A stretch of 64,000 nt of DNA from Phorcus lineatus (taxonomy: Eukaryota > Mollusca > Gastropoda > Trochida > Trochidae), in the NCBI GenBank assembly GCA_921293015.1, contig OV121087.1:36315235-36379234 (forward strand). The letters are read 5' to 3'. Positions 45,463 to 56,748 of this stretch are shown here, one piece after another; within the stretch, counting starts at the first letter, position 1; each line of letters starts with the position of its first letter. The notes under the pieces are model-generated. The model did not search any database, had not been told where the DNA came from, and saw nothing but the letters and a program-made list of their open reading frames with translations. Position numbers and translations under genes: made by a program.

Positions 45463-45600
45463 TTTTGTTTTGGATATAAATGACAACTTCCGGGTCAAAG
45501 GTTGCCTGATGATGCTTGATTCATACATGTAGCATGTGCAAACCGACCATGTGACCGGCGGCCCTCGCTCTGATTTAAGCGAACGAAACAAATTTTAGTC
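45463..45600 (-). promoter_or_regulatory. MOSPD2: MOSPD2 proximal promoter / 5' UTR with ETS-type site
   Basis: On the minus strand CCGGAAGTT lies about 25-35 bases before the ATG, a typical ETS/GABP site of housekeeping TATA-less promoters. The block is more GC-rich than its flanks. The transcription start is not determined. Confidence 0.5.
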
Positions 45601-46691
45601 TATCGGAGCAAGGACCAGTTGCCCATCAGCCATGTTATTATATTGAATACAATAATTTATTCTGAGACGGCCCGTGAAATTGTAAAATGTTTAAAGTCGA
45701 GGGCAGTTTAAGTTTTTATGTCGACTCACAAAAAAAGAATTTTCGGTTGCTTTTCTAAAATGGCCCGAAAAAGAGTCATCCCTTAACCTAGGTACTCAAG
45801 TTATTTCTTTAAAGTAATCTATCAAAAGACTTGAGGACATTCACCTGAGCGTTGCGCACAATGCTTTAACAAGATAAAAGATGGGCGACGATTGTGACTG
45901 GATATATATGGACTGTATCCATGTTGAAGAAATGAAGCGATAGTATTACCCACGTGCACGTGTCAATCACGGCCCGTTCAACAAAATACTTACAATTGAT
46001 CGATTGTAAGACTACAATCAATCTGTAACACATGAAAAGAATGGGACTGTAACTCTACACTTGCTTTGTGGAACAAGCCCATGCAGCCAGGGACTTGCTC
46101 GCGGCGTACGCCAAGTCTCAGTAGGTCTACGTTATGTATAGATGATACGTTGGCTCCTAATCAACCGTGGCCGTTGTCGAGAGCTCACGTGCTCTGACTT
46201 TAGAACCACTCGTGTGTAGTGAACGTTTTAAAGAAAACGTTGCATTTTAGTCAGCAAAACTAAAAACATTACACTCTACAAATGCGATGTTATCATTAAA
46301 AACTGTGTTAAGAGATATAGGCCTATTGCCTGAGAGGTAAAGCGATATCTCGGAAATACCATCATGGCGCTTTACCCAGTAGATTGTGAACAATGCCTCG
46401 CCATCGTCGACCAGACACGTCATCATAATGCTTTCACTTCATGAGTATATGACATCACAAAACCATAACCAATCAAACACGATGACGTCACACTACATTG
46501 ATATCACCGTTTTGAAAGTGTTGTACTTAACTGTTAATTGCCTATATTTTCACTGAAAAGTAATTAATATAGTAGGGGTTGGATTGTAGGATCTTTTGGT
46601 ATCAAATGAATCGACCAATATAAACGTCTAATATTTTTTCAAAAGTTATAATTATTTCATTAAAAAATCCAACATTTATGATGCCACAAAT
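45600..46691. other. Intergenic region upstream of MOSPD2
   Basis: No ORF of note. CACGTG occurs at 45951, 45957 and 46186. A block at 46345-46420 (GCGATATCTC, then AGTAGATTGTGAACAATGC) is shared with 57545-57615, indicating a repeat family on both sides of the large inverted-arm unit. Confidence 0.4.
45971..46081. mobile_element. Short MITE-like element
   Basis: GGCCCGTTCAACAAAAT on the left and GCTTTGTGGAACAAGCCC on the right are imperfect inverted repeats; TTACAATTGATCGATTGTAA inside is palindromic. About 110 bp, distantly similar in its ends to 39881-39998. Confidence 0.6.
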
Positions 46692-47235
46692 CACAGGGGC
46701 GTGTATCGCTTAGAATTAGCTTTAGAAAGACATATATACCCATAGACCCTACCCTACTACTATATAAAAGGAAAGGGATGTAACGACCAAACCACCCCAT
46801 GCTCGAACAAAGTCAGTTTTCGCATCCAAAATAAATTTTCTGGACAAATTGTTCACTACGATTCGAAAGCTAAATGATTTCCCTACAAAACGAGCTATGG
46901 ATTGTCAAAATCGGGTAATTATTTCAAAAGTTACATGCAACGACGTCCCGAAAATCGCTACCGCCAGATTTTCAGGCCAAAATCCCCACTCACGGAAAAC
47001 AGCAAAAACTCACCGTTTAACATCGTTTATTGATTCCAGCAATGTTGACAACACCAATGTAGAGCTCGATTCGATCGGCGACATCGAACTACATGTTCAC
47101 AATATGAGAACAGCACCTAATTATTGTTTCTACGAGTGCTAGCATACATTTTATCAAAAATCATCTGCTTTGCTGTTGTCTTGCCTGCCATAACAGTGGC
47201 CTTGACATTCATTTGACCTCGTAGCCGCAGCAAAT
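46692..47235 (+). repeat. Left arm of a long inverted repeat (544 bp)
   Basis: Reads CACAGGGGCGTGTATCGC inward and is the near-exact reverse complement of 56205-56748. It contains a TATA box (TATATAAAAG at 46761) and an open frame. Homology starts sharply at 46692 and stops after CGCAGCAAAT at 47235. No flanking target duplication could be found, so it may be the terminal repeat of a large element or an inverted duplication. Confidence 0.9.
46897..47142 (+). CDS. 81-codon ORF in the left arm, unknown function
   Basis: The frame is open from 46768 to TAG at 47140-47142. The first in-frame ATG is at 46897 (MDCQNRVIISKVTCNDVPK...). The predicted product is basic with many Thr, Asn and Ser and has no recognised domain. 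The same protein is encoded inward by the right arm (ATG at 56543, end 56298). Identity follows from arm identity, so it does not itself prove selection. Confidence 0.3.
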   Translation: MDCQNRVIISKVTCNDVPKIATARFSGQNPHSRKTAKTHRLTSFIDSSNVDNTNVELDSIGDIELHVHNMRTAPNYCFYEC

Positions 47236-47437
47236 AAACAACTGAGCGAACTCCGAACTCTGATCGAACTCCTCACACTCCTTTCAACACCATGTTTGTA
47301 AACATCACAACGTGGTCGAAAAAAGTTTCGGATTTATAGACGTGTCCACCTTACCACAAGCAACTGGAGCTGTTGTTTTTTTGAAATTAGTCACATATAG
47401 TAATTTAAGAGAGCCTTTTTTAGGAGTTTAAATTTTT

Positions 47438-47565
47438 ATGTCTGAATCGGCAAAGGAAAAAAACGATTCTCCAACTCCAGGCGCTTCGAATCACTTCTCT
47501 CCGCTGCTGGCAGTGCTGGGAATAATTAATGGACCGATGCCTTCAATTTACCAAGCCTCCATCAG
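47438..47565 (+). CDS. Candidate first coding exon inside the inverted-arm unit
   Basis: ATG opens 42 codons (MSESAKEKNDSPTPG... then SPLLAVLGIINGP) followed by a good donor, CAG|GTAAGC, in phase 2. The composition looks coding. It starts about 680 bp after the TATA box of the left arm. Acceptors at about 47976 and 48896 both lead soon to stops in this frame, so the product would be a short protein or the model is incomplete. No family is recognised. Confidence 0.3.
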
Positions 47566-48895
47566 GTAAGCATCGGCGTATACGATGTTTTCATTATATT
47601 GTTTTCTTTAATTGCCATCATTCTATCATTTTAACATCAATTTATTATTTTACTTTAGTGATTGTTTAAACATCTCTAAAATGTTATTTATAAATCTAAT
47701 TACTTTGCCAATATTCCAACAACAAAAACCCAGTAAGACAAGCTTAATTGATTATTGATTTTAGATGAAAGTGCCATGTTTTTAAACATATGACAATAAT
47801 ACCAACTTTATCGATTAGGTATGCACGCCTTTTGAAAATTTGAAGGTGCTATATTTGTATATGATTATAAAAAATATATATGTGAAACTGGAATAGGTAA
47901 ATGATTAGTTAAATTAAGTTTGAAACCATTTTAACAAAAGTCTAAGTCATGATTTTTATTTTGGATTTCAGATGAAGGCATGTCACAGACATAAACAGTA
48001 AGTATTTGATTGAGAATTTATGTCATTTTAATGATCTGGTTAGCAATTTGATATAACACCATCAAATGTATTTACCAGCACTTCTATTTCTAAGCTGCTC
48101 AATATTTGATTTTTATTCAAGACTGTTAGAATACCTGAAATTCCCATTTTGTAATATCATATTTATACATGTAGATAATTTAAAGATTGAGCCTTCCTAT
48201 TACACTTACAAACTGATGGTGACAGCTGGTTAATAGCCTTCTGGCTTTTTGTAATAAATATCTAATATATGATCATGATATGAAACTATGTTCTGAATTT
48301 ACTGACAAACATTGTGAAATACAATTAATATATTTAAAATGAAACAACAGGAGAAAATCCCAAATTTTAAACATATTAAAGAGGATATTAAATCTGCATA
48401 TTTTGTTGACCGATTTAACGCCTACACAAACTGTAAATATGATAGCTTTATGAATTTCTGATCAATTTGTCATACTCTTGTCTGAAGTATTAGATTAGTT
48501 TTTAATTATTACTATTTTCAACCTACTGTCGGAATTGATTTTGAATATAAGATTGCCTATCCATTATATCTTGTATACATTGATGAAATATTACTTGTGT
48601 AAAATTTGTTTATGTTGGGAACTGTTATTCTAATATGTGTTTTTTTTGTATGGAGTTTTGGAAAAAAAATAAAAATAAAAATAAAAATAATATATGATCA
48701 TGTACAATCTATTCATTTGGGTAAAAGTTTCTAAAGAGAGTAGCAGAGCAAGTATGGTTTTAATTTAACAAGCACAAATACATGATGTAGCCTAGAATTA
48801 TCCAAAAAAAATAATAATTTAAGAAATAAAAGGATGAAATGTACATTGTTTAATATATAGAAGTGTTTTTTTCAAAAAAGACTCTCTCTTTGCAG
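47566..48895. other. AT-rich interior of the inverted-arm unit
   Basis: No assignable gene. A possible 26-nt micro-exon (acceptor GGATTTCAG before about 47972, donor GTAAGT at about 47999) and an (AAAAT)n run at 48660-48692 are visible. Confidence 0.4.
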
Positions 48896-48960
48896 GCATG
48901 TGTCTCAATACAGGAGGAGAGAGTGGAGACACTTTTCTATCATTATTTGAAAGTTTTCAG
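48896..48960 (+). other. Candidate internal exon (strong splice signals)
   Basis: Acceptor CTCTCTCTTTGCAG ends at 48895 and donor CAG|GTAAGC starts at 48961; 65 nt. Two of three frames are open. It could precede a terminal exon starting at 53343 (acceptor ATATTTTTCAG), which is followed by AATAAA signals near 53458-53480. The reading frame cannot be settled by eye. Confidence 0.3.
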
Positions 48961-50416
48961 GTAAGCACAACAGCCACAATCTAATGATTTGGATCATTGC
49001 ATGATATACTTTTTAATTCTTTTGTTAATAAAGTGGATTTCAGAATTCGTCACTTTTTCAAGACCTCAAACACAGAAAATGAACTCTATGTGATAATAAT
49101 TTTTTTTATTTGAATAACAACCTTAAACATTGTATTATCGAAAAATACAAAATGGCAGGCTTAACTGTAAACAGTAATGTGTTTAATGAGTCATAACTAA
49201 TTAACAGTAATGAAAATTGTCCTGACCGTTACCATGATAATTACATGAAAAAACTATCCTGGTCTTTGCCAATAAATAATAATTTTAATTACAAATGGAC
49301 TTTTATAACTCTTAATATATTAACATGAAAGTTAAAGTGCTTTTCAAATGTATTAAGAACAAGATATAGCATATTAAACCAACAACCAGGCAAATTTTCA
49401 CTCCGAAAACCCAAAGAAGTTTTATTATTTTCTTAGTGAGCTAATTTTTTAATTTTTTTGTCTGAAAACATTATACTAATAATGATTTTCTTTGTCTTCA
49501 TGTCAATAAATTTCTTGCATTTTTTTCAAGTATTATTAAATAGGTGTCATTTATTAGTGGTAACAGTCAGGACACAACTGGTAACAGTCAGGACACAACT
49601 GGTAACAGTCAGGACATATGTTTTTGTAACTCATAATTGTACCTAAGAAAACCTATGAAATGACTTTGTTTTGTTATTGTGACATCACAGCAGAAGTAAA
49701 GAGTTTAAAATGAAATTACATTAGCTTAAAATAAAGAAATGATATATTGCTGTTGTTGGTCTTATGGGTTTGTGAAACAGTCAGGACACTTTAGGTAACA
49801 GTCAGGACCCCCTTGGTAACAAGACCAACTTTGTGAAAGAACACAATATTTTGTTAACATTTGAGATATGATTTTAAAAGATGGTAACAAATTAAAGCAT
49901 TTTGTGCAAAACAGTCATGAAGATACTGTAATGTTTTGCAGGTGATGCATACCCAAAAAATAGTAACAGTACAGGACAAATATGGTAACAGTCAGGACAT
50001 TTACATACTCATATGTATATTAAAACCCGTCATATGGACTTTTAAAGAAAACAGTAATATTTCATATTTTGGAAGATTACAATAAAATAGGTATCTTTTC
50101 TTGACCGCAATTAGATATTCTTTGATAGCTCTGTTTTAAGTCAAAAACCAATTATCTTTTAAAAAACATCTGTAACATTACAAATAAATTCCTGATACAA
50201 CAAGGGCCATTGATAACAGACTAACATCAATACGGTAACTGAAACTAAGTAAGTAACTTGAAACATAAGTAACTTCAGCAAAATATATCATTCTGGTTGC
50301 TGACTGTACCAGTTTTGACTAGAAGATGTTAATGTTAACATAATACCAGTATAGTACATGTATTACCAATTAACATTAACATTTTAACTTGAAATCTATC
50401 AATTGAAATTTTTTTT

Positions 50417-50677
50417 TAGGGGCCGACCATTATATTTTAGGGGGAATTGGATTGAATTTTTGGTGATGATTGATTATTTTTTCAGACATTCGTTGAAAAC
50501 TCAGTCACCTTCAATAAAAATTACTTTCTTCCGTTTTCTAAGCTGTTCAACAAATTTTGGACAACATTTTTTTTGCCCAGGCTTTGAACAAAATATTATA
50601 AGAGAAATTTTGGTGACATATTTTGTGCAAAATAAATCAAAGCCCACCTCTCCAGTAATATAAAGATCGACCCCTTA
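50417..50677. mobile_element. Possible MITE inside the nested element
   Basis: TAGGGGCCGACCATTATATT at the left and ATATAAAGATCGACCCCTTA at the right are imperfect inverted repeats about 20 bp long. No target duplication was found. It separates the forward-motif and reverse-motif halves of the array. Confidence 0.5.
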
Positions 50678-51140
50678 GCAAAACAATATAGGAATTCAAA
50701 CTATACACCTATAAATTACGTAAGCATATTTTTTCTCATAGTAACACCACCCTTTTAATTCCAACTTCAGCATATTTGTTTCATCTGATTTACCTCAGTT
50801 ACAGCTGCCACTCTGAAAAGGAAAGTGATGTTTTTTCAAGTACTGAACAGCTGCAACTGAACAGTACTTACCTGTAAAATGAAATCACTACCGGGTAAAT
50901 GCCACTGTTAAATCAGTACTTTACATGAAGATTTATTTTGTATGATAAGGAGGGTGCTTAATTAATTTCAAGGTGTATGGTCTGAATTCCTTTGCTCTAA
51001 TTCTTCCACTATCAGTTTCCATGTGTCAGGGTCCACATTCTTGTGTCGAGAGTTGTTGCTCCCTGATGGCTTTGGAATGAGAGCAAGTACACTACTATCG
51101 TAGTCATAATAAAAATTGTTTAATGATTTTTTTCCCTCAA

Positions 51141-51920
51141 ATTTGTAACAACTTTGTCCTGACCATTACTAATTTTGTCCTGACTGTTACCCAAAATCAA
51201 CCTATTTCGTTTTAACTAATTCAATGTCTGTTTGATTGTGAAATTGTAGGTTTGGGTGGTCAAAGAGCTCACACTTACTAAATTAAGAGAAGTTATTCTG
51301 AATCAAAAGTAAAACTTTTCATTTGTTTTAGATGTATTTGACAAATATGTCCTGACCATTACCCAAATGCCTTAATTGTTTTAATCATAATCAAATTGTT
51401 TATCTAGTCTTTTACAAATCATATGTTGTAAGTATTACTTACTTTAACACGCATTAGATACACATTCATGTTTTTATTACAAATTTTAAGTTTTATTTGA
51501 TTATGCAAAAAAAAATTGTTTTGTCCTGACTGTTACTGGTATCTGTCCCGACTGTTACTGGAAATTAACTTATCTAGTGTTCTTTAATTTTTCACCTGTA
51601 TTTTCGTACAAAATGGATTTAGGTACACGTAGCAGTAAACAATAAATAAATTAGAGACTGCCATTTTGAATAATAACAATAAGAATTTAATGTTTTTATG
51701 AAATTTGTAACAACTTCGTCCTGACTGTTACTATTTTTGTCCTGACCGTTACCCCAAACCAACTTATTAACCTTTTAACACATTTCTTATCTGTTTGATT
51801 GTGAGATAGTAGGCTGAGTGGTCAAAGGGTTCAAACTTAATAAATTAAGAGAAGTTATTCTGAATCAAAAGATAAATTTCGTATTTGCTTTACATGTATG
51901 TGATCATTTTGTCTTGACCG
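51141..51920. repeat. Tandem duplication with period of about 560 bp
   Basis: Text at 51141-51352 (ATTTGTAACAACTTTGTCCT ... GTTTGATTGTGA ... AGAGAAGTTATTCTGAATCA) recurs at 51704-51913 with moderate divergence. Each copy starts with a pair of the 14-bp motifs. It explains part of the motif multiplication. Confidence 0.8.
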
Positions 51921-52718
51921 TTACTATTTTTGTCCTGACCGTTACTATTGTGTGTGGTTACGGTCAGGACAATAACAGTCGGGACATTTTTAATTCAATC
52001 ACAGTTAAAATAATGATGAGCCCCAATGAATCTGAAGAGCACATGGCATCAGCTACTATTCACACAAATAGGTATATCTTATGAATTAGTATTGCAAAAA
52101 ATGCGCATTTTCAATATAAAGTATTGGTAACAGTGAAGGACAACAAAAGGTGACTTAGGTGTAATTCTACTTTCCTCAAATGGGAAAATTGTCTTTAAAA
52201 CAGCTTGGTGCTTGAATCCATTAATTCAAATGGCTTGACAGGAAGTAAACTCTCCAGAACAGGAAGTAGAGTAACAAGACAGCATGAGGGAGACCTCATT
52301 TTTGGCATTTTTAACATTGGTAACAGTCAGGACATGAATTCCAGGGACAAGCATATTTTGAAAGAAAAAAATAATAAAATATTAATGAAACTCGAACTCG
52401 ATCATAGTTGGTTGAAGTTTATTGTCTAAGGAAAGCAGAACAACATGAAAGCCAAAAAAATATTGTTAAATTTTGTGAGTTTTAGAACATAGCAGAGAGT
52501 GGGGGTCACCCAGGGACAGGGCATTTAGACCAATATTGGCAACTAAAATGCTGACAAAAATATTATAATTAATTTTCAAAATTGTAAATAGTACTCCACT
52601 TGTTCAGAAAATGTGTAATAATAATTCAGAATTAATAAAAATGCAATTTTATAAGTCCTTGTACATGGGAGGAGGAAAGGACTTAAAAAGTGACGAATTC
52701 TGAAATCCACTCTATTAA

Positions 52719-55700
52719 TGTATTTCAGCAGATAATGTAGAGTATTAGATATATGCCACTGAGACATGATCAAGTTGAAATATGTTTCTCAAGGTAATTT
52801 TGTTTTAGATATATTACTTAATAGTTGTGTTTACCATGAGTGAGAAAAGGGAAGACAATTGTCACAACAGGTTCAATGGGAGGAGAGGTAGTGGAAGGGC
52901 CTAACCATGGGGGAATATAAGGAGATAACAAGGGGGCTTTAGGGTTATTGGTTAGGTACCATGTCTTAAGCTGTTGTTAATGCTGTATGAAACTTTTTTG
53001 GTGAAAAGTGTCACTTTGTTTCTAGAGTTTGATTGAGAAATTCTGTAAAAGAGGCAAAAGAAATCCAACTTAAATTTAAAACCTATTTATTTCGGCTATC
53101 TTAAAAGCAAAATGCTGTAATCATAAATGTTTATACAACACACCTTTACCAATGTAGATTATGATTAACCAAATATTAAGTTCCATGATTGTTTGAATTA
53201 TGAGAGCAACCACTTTGTTATTTTAAATGATAGTTTGTAACATTAAATACAATTAATAGTGTAGTACTTGAGGAGCTATAATGACAATGGAACAATATTT
53301 TTTTGCCTCATATTTAATTTGGTTCCAATTTATATTTTTCAGTTACAAGATTCAGTATCAAGAGGGGACAGTTTAATCTGGAGAATATCCTTGCTGCATA
53401 CATGGAAAAGAATCACTAATACATGGACACTCTTGAAACTTTTCTGCTATTGTAATTCAATAAAATCTTCAAATAAAATAAATAAATTGACTACCAATGA
53501 ATTTATTTGTAAGGATTCTTTCATATGTTTTTGTATATATACAGACATACAAGTGAGTCCCCAATTAAGAAAACAATACATTTACTTTCATCACTTACAT
53601 CCAATTATATTGATTGTATTGAATTCAATTGATTCTAATTATTTGATATGTGATCATTTTAGGTGCCATTAGCCTTCAAAGAACTAAACGTGTGTTTTGT
53701 AGAGTGTAAAATAGATATTTCATGTGTTTAATACATGAATTTCTAGCCACCTACGGATAACACCTCCCTTTTCAAAGTTTTAGTTTAATACCATTAACCA
53801 TAAGGAATTGTTAACACTTTGCATATCTTAGATGATCAGTAGGTTGTACTTCATAAAAGCCTTTCATGATGTTTTTATGAATATTTAAAAGGTTGAGTTG
53901 ATAAATTTCAAAGGATGTTCAATACTGAATACAAATACTTTTATGACTATAATATACATATCAATAATAGGCAAGGAAAGTTTATTTTGGCATAACTTGT
54001 AATGAGTGCTTAACAGTAGGTGAAATATGGGCTACAAATCAAATCTGCCTGTTTCGTGCTGGATATATAACAAATGATGTACAAAGAATGTGTTTTTAGA
54101 TTTTCAATTATAATTTCTACATCAAATATTCTATGCCAATTGAATTAAACTGCAAGCAAATAAGTGATTCAATTTCACTTTTCACCTCATCTAGCCTGAC
54201 ATGGGACGGTGTCCTTATATAATTTTGTGTACCAATTCCTTGACTACTAAGGATCTAAATTTATAAATTTGGTGACCTAAGAAAGGCCTCTAGGGCCACT
54301 CCTAAAGCCTATTTTCATTTTTTTCTCCTGAAGATGATAGTGAAGAAACCTGTACATTCTAATGAGGATTCTAAACTATATATTATATATCTTGTTTGTC
54401 CCTGACTAAAGTCACACAGGTCATGGCCTTATAAATATCTTCTTCTTTAATAATCTTAATAAAGCTAAGAAAGATGGAATATTTATATGCTCCATAAGTG
54501 ATTGGTATAATAATACTATGGCCTAATGATAGTAGATTTTAAAGACTGATGAGCTCCAGGGTCATGACTCTATTCTTTTAAAACTGAGAAAAATATTACA
54601 GAACTGATGTGCCTCTGAGCCTGTGAACCTTGTAAAAAGGTTGAGTGTGTATCACTGTTAAGGTTTGTGTTATTTTATCACGCTCAACTCAAATTAATTT
54701 CAGTGAGCTTAATTAATTTCTTTGAAGTGTAAAAAAGGTAGAGCCTTCATTTGATTACAATTCTAACCATTACAGACATGTTTATGAAACTAAAGAGTTT
54801 ATTGCTTGCAAGGCAAACAAATTCAGGACATTTTGGGGAAAATGCCCTCTTATTCTAAAAAATATAACTAAATCAGATTTATTGCATTTGAAACAGCAAT
54901 TAAAGATACAAGTACTGTGCCAGTCTGGAGATCTGTCACTTCAGACATGCTTTTTTTGACCTTATACATAATAAAATATACTGATTACTTTAAGAATGAA
55001 ATTTATTATGTTATTTATTGGACACACTGTTAATGTTTGTTCCTTATTGGGGAGAGACTGGCCTTATTTTAGTAACTTAAATCAAATCACCTTTTCATGA
55101 GGCATAACAATCTACCTTTCAACTGAAGTTATAAGAAAAGTTATTTTTTCAACATGATTATACATAACTGTTAATAAGTTTTAATGCAGCATATTGTAAC
55201 TTAATATGTTTTTGTTGTTTTAATCTTTTAACTATGAAAATCAAAATTGCTTCCAATAAAGAAAACTAAGGTAACCTTCCAAGCGAGGCATTGCATTTAT
55301 GCCCCTAACCACCAGGGTGGTTGAACAGTATGAATTACAAAATACAAGTCATTATCAATGATTGCTATCCACATCTTTAATGATTTACATGATCTCACTC
55401 CTGAGCCAAGCCAATATTGATAAAAATATATAATTCTGTCTGACCTCTGAAAAATAAATATCCCCTTTTTTGTCGAAGACAGTTTTGATAATTTTAATCA
55501 TATCACTATTGTTTGAAGAAATGAAATTAAATCACCCATCTAATTGTAACAGAGGTACTCTATAGTCTATATGGTATCATGGTTAACTTATTTTATTAAA
55601 TAATGTATCTGAACTGCACATCAAATATTCAACATGGAAGTAGTTTATCTAAAATTAGGAGTTGCTTTCAAATTTGCCTTTGAGATTCAAACCTCTTTAC

Positions 55701-56204
55701 AAATTCTTTTAATTTTTTAATATTTTCTTTTCCAGTTATAAAACATAACTGAGTTTTAAAAATATATGCTTTAATTAAGAAGGATAGCGAAATCTATCAA
55801 GTTAATGTTGGTAACAGGTTGATATTATATATGCCATCACTTTTTGGAGAAAAAGATCAAAACAATATTTTTAGGTAAATCGAGTAAAAGTTGTTTATAT
55901 ATTCTTTAATAAAACATGAAAAATCATACTAATAAGTATATTGTTCTACATAAATTACCAAAACAATGTTTTGTAAAATTTAAGTTTATGTTGCGATTTT
56001 CTAACGATTCGTTTGAAATTTTGACATTTGCCAGTCGAATAATTTCATATTTCTGGAACGTTTAAAAAAAATTATGATTTGACCCATAGTTATAAAGAAC
56101 GAGTTTATTTAATATTTTGGGCTCATTAAAACACACACGACTGCAGAAGGGAATTTAATAGAAAATACTCAATGTTAATTTCTACCAAATCCTATAATTT
56201 TTAA
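52719..56204. other. AT-rich right interior of the inverted-arm unit
   Basis: Holds the candidate terminal exon at 53343 with its poly(A) signals, and a degraded minus-strand copy of the pearl/HINE-like unit at 54240-54560. No other gene or repeat recognised. Confidence 0.4.
54240..54560 (-). repeat. Degenerate pearl/HINE-like relic, minus strand
   Basis: Read in reverse, TTTAGAATCCTCATTAGAAT, a GTACAGGTTTCTTCA block, ATCTTCAGGAGAAAAAAATG and TAGGTCACCAAATTTATAAA follow the order of the 145-bp core unit. A TGATGAGCTCC word near 54549 recalls the element end. Confidence 0.55.
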
Positions 56205-56748
56205 ATTTGCTGCGGCTACGAGGTCAAATGAATGTCAAGGCCACTGTTATGGCAGGCAAGACAACAGCAAAGCAGATGATTTTTTATAAAATGTATGCTA
56301 GCACTCGTAGAAACAATAATTAGGTGCTGTTCTCATATTGTGAACATGTAGTTCGATGTCGCCGATCGAATCGAGCTCTACATTGGTGTTGTCAACATTG
56401 CTGGAATCAATAAACGATGTTAAACGGTGAGTTTTTGCTGTTTTCCGTGAGTGGGGATTTTGGCCTGAAAATCTGGCGGTAGCGATTTTCGGGACGTCGT
56501 TGCATGTAACTTTTGAAATAATTACCCGATTTTGACAATCCATAGCTCGTTTTGTAGGGAAATCATTTAGCTTTCGAATCGTAGTGAACAATTTGTCCAG
56601 AAAATTTATTTTGGATGCGAAAACTGACTTTGTTCGAGCATGGGGTGGTTTGGTCGTTACATCCCTTTCCTTTTATATAGTAGTAGGGTAGGGTCTATGG
56701 GTATATATGTCTTTCTAAAGCTAATTCTAAGCGATACACGCCCCTGTG
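56205..56748 (-). repeat. Right arm of the long inverted repeat (544 bp)
   Basis: Reverse complement of 46692-47235 with very few differences, including the TATA box (56670-56679 on the minus strand) and the small ORF (56298-56543). The outer edge is CGCCCCTGTG at 56748. High identity implies recent origin or gene conversion between the arms. Confidence 0.9.

Larger units (their letters stand above)
49219..52333. repeat. Array of about 22 GTAACNGTCAGGAC motifs in both orientations
   Basis: Forward copies begin near 49560, 49581, 49602, 49795, 49985, 51957, 52127 and 52320; reverse copies (GTCCTGACNGTTAC) near 49219, 51156, 51177, 51349, 51523, 51718, 51739, 51911 and 51932. Variants are at 49775, 49963, 51544 and 51972. 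The first three forward copies form a 21-bp tandem repeat. Elsewhere copies are often paired about 21 bp apart. Spacing is irregular and there are no CRISPR-like spacers. Confidence 0.85.
49029..52714. mobile_element. Nested TTAA-flanked element, 3.7 kb, non-autonomous
   Basis: Inverted ends of about 31 bp, TA(A/G)AGTGGATTTCAGAATT and on through CGTCACTTTTT, lie at 49029-49059 and 52684-52714. TTAA flanks both (49025-49028 and 52715-52718). No transposase is seen; all frames are short. Its interior is dominated by the GTAACNGTCAGGAC motif array and a tandem duplication. TTAA targets suggest Kolobok or piggyBac mobilisation. Confidence 0.75.
46692..56748. mobile_element. Candidate large element bounded by 544-bp inverted arms, family unknown
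   Basis: 10,057 bp from arm tip to arm tip, with facing promoters in the arms and a 9-kb interior holding candidate exons and a nested TTAA element. No transposase or other known protein is recognised inside. The CACAGGGGCG tips fit no family I can name. A non-autonomous or decayed giant DNA transposon is one reading; an inverted segmental duplication of a repeat is the other. Confidence 0.45.

Noticed and set aside
46849-47142. 97-residue version of the arm ORF starting at 46849
   Set aside because: Position 46849 is TTG, not ATG. The first in-frame ATG is 46897, so the shorter 81-codon form is reported, with low confidence.
49219-52333. CRISPR-like array
   Set aside because: The repeats are only 14 bp, occur in both orientations, have irregular spacing and sit in animal DNA with TTAA transposon ends.
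46692-56748. Polinton/Maverick assignment of the inverted-arm unit
   Set aside because: The arms do not begin with AG, no 6-bp duplication was found and no polymerase, integrase, ATPase or capsid sequence is recognisable inside.
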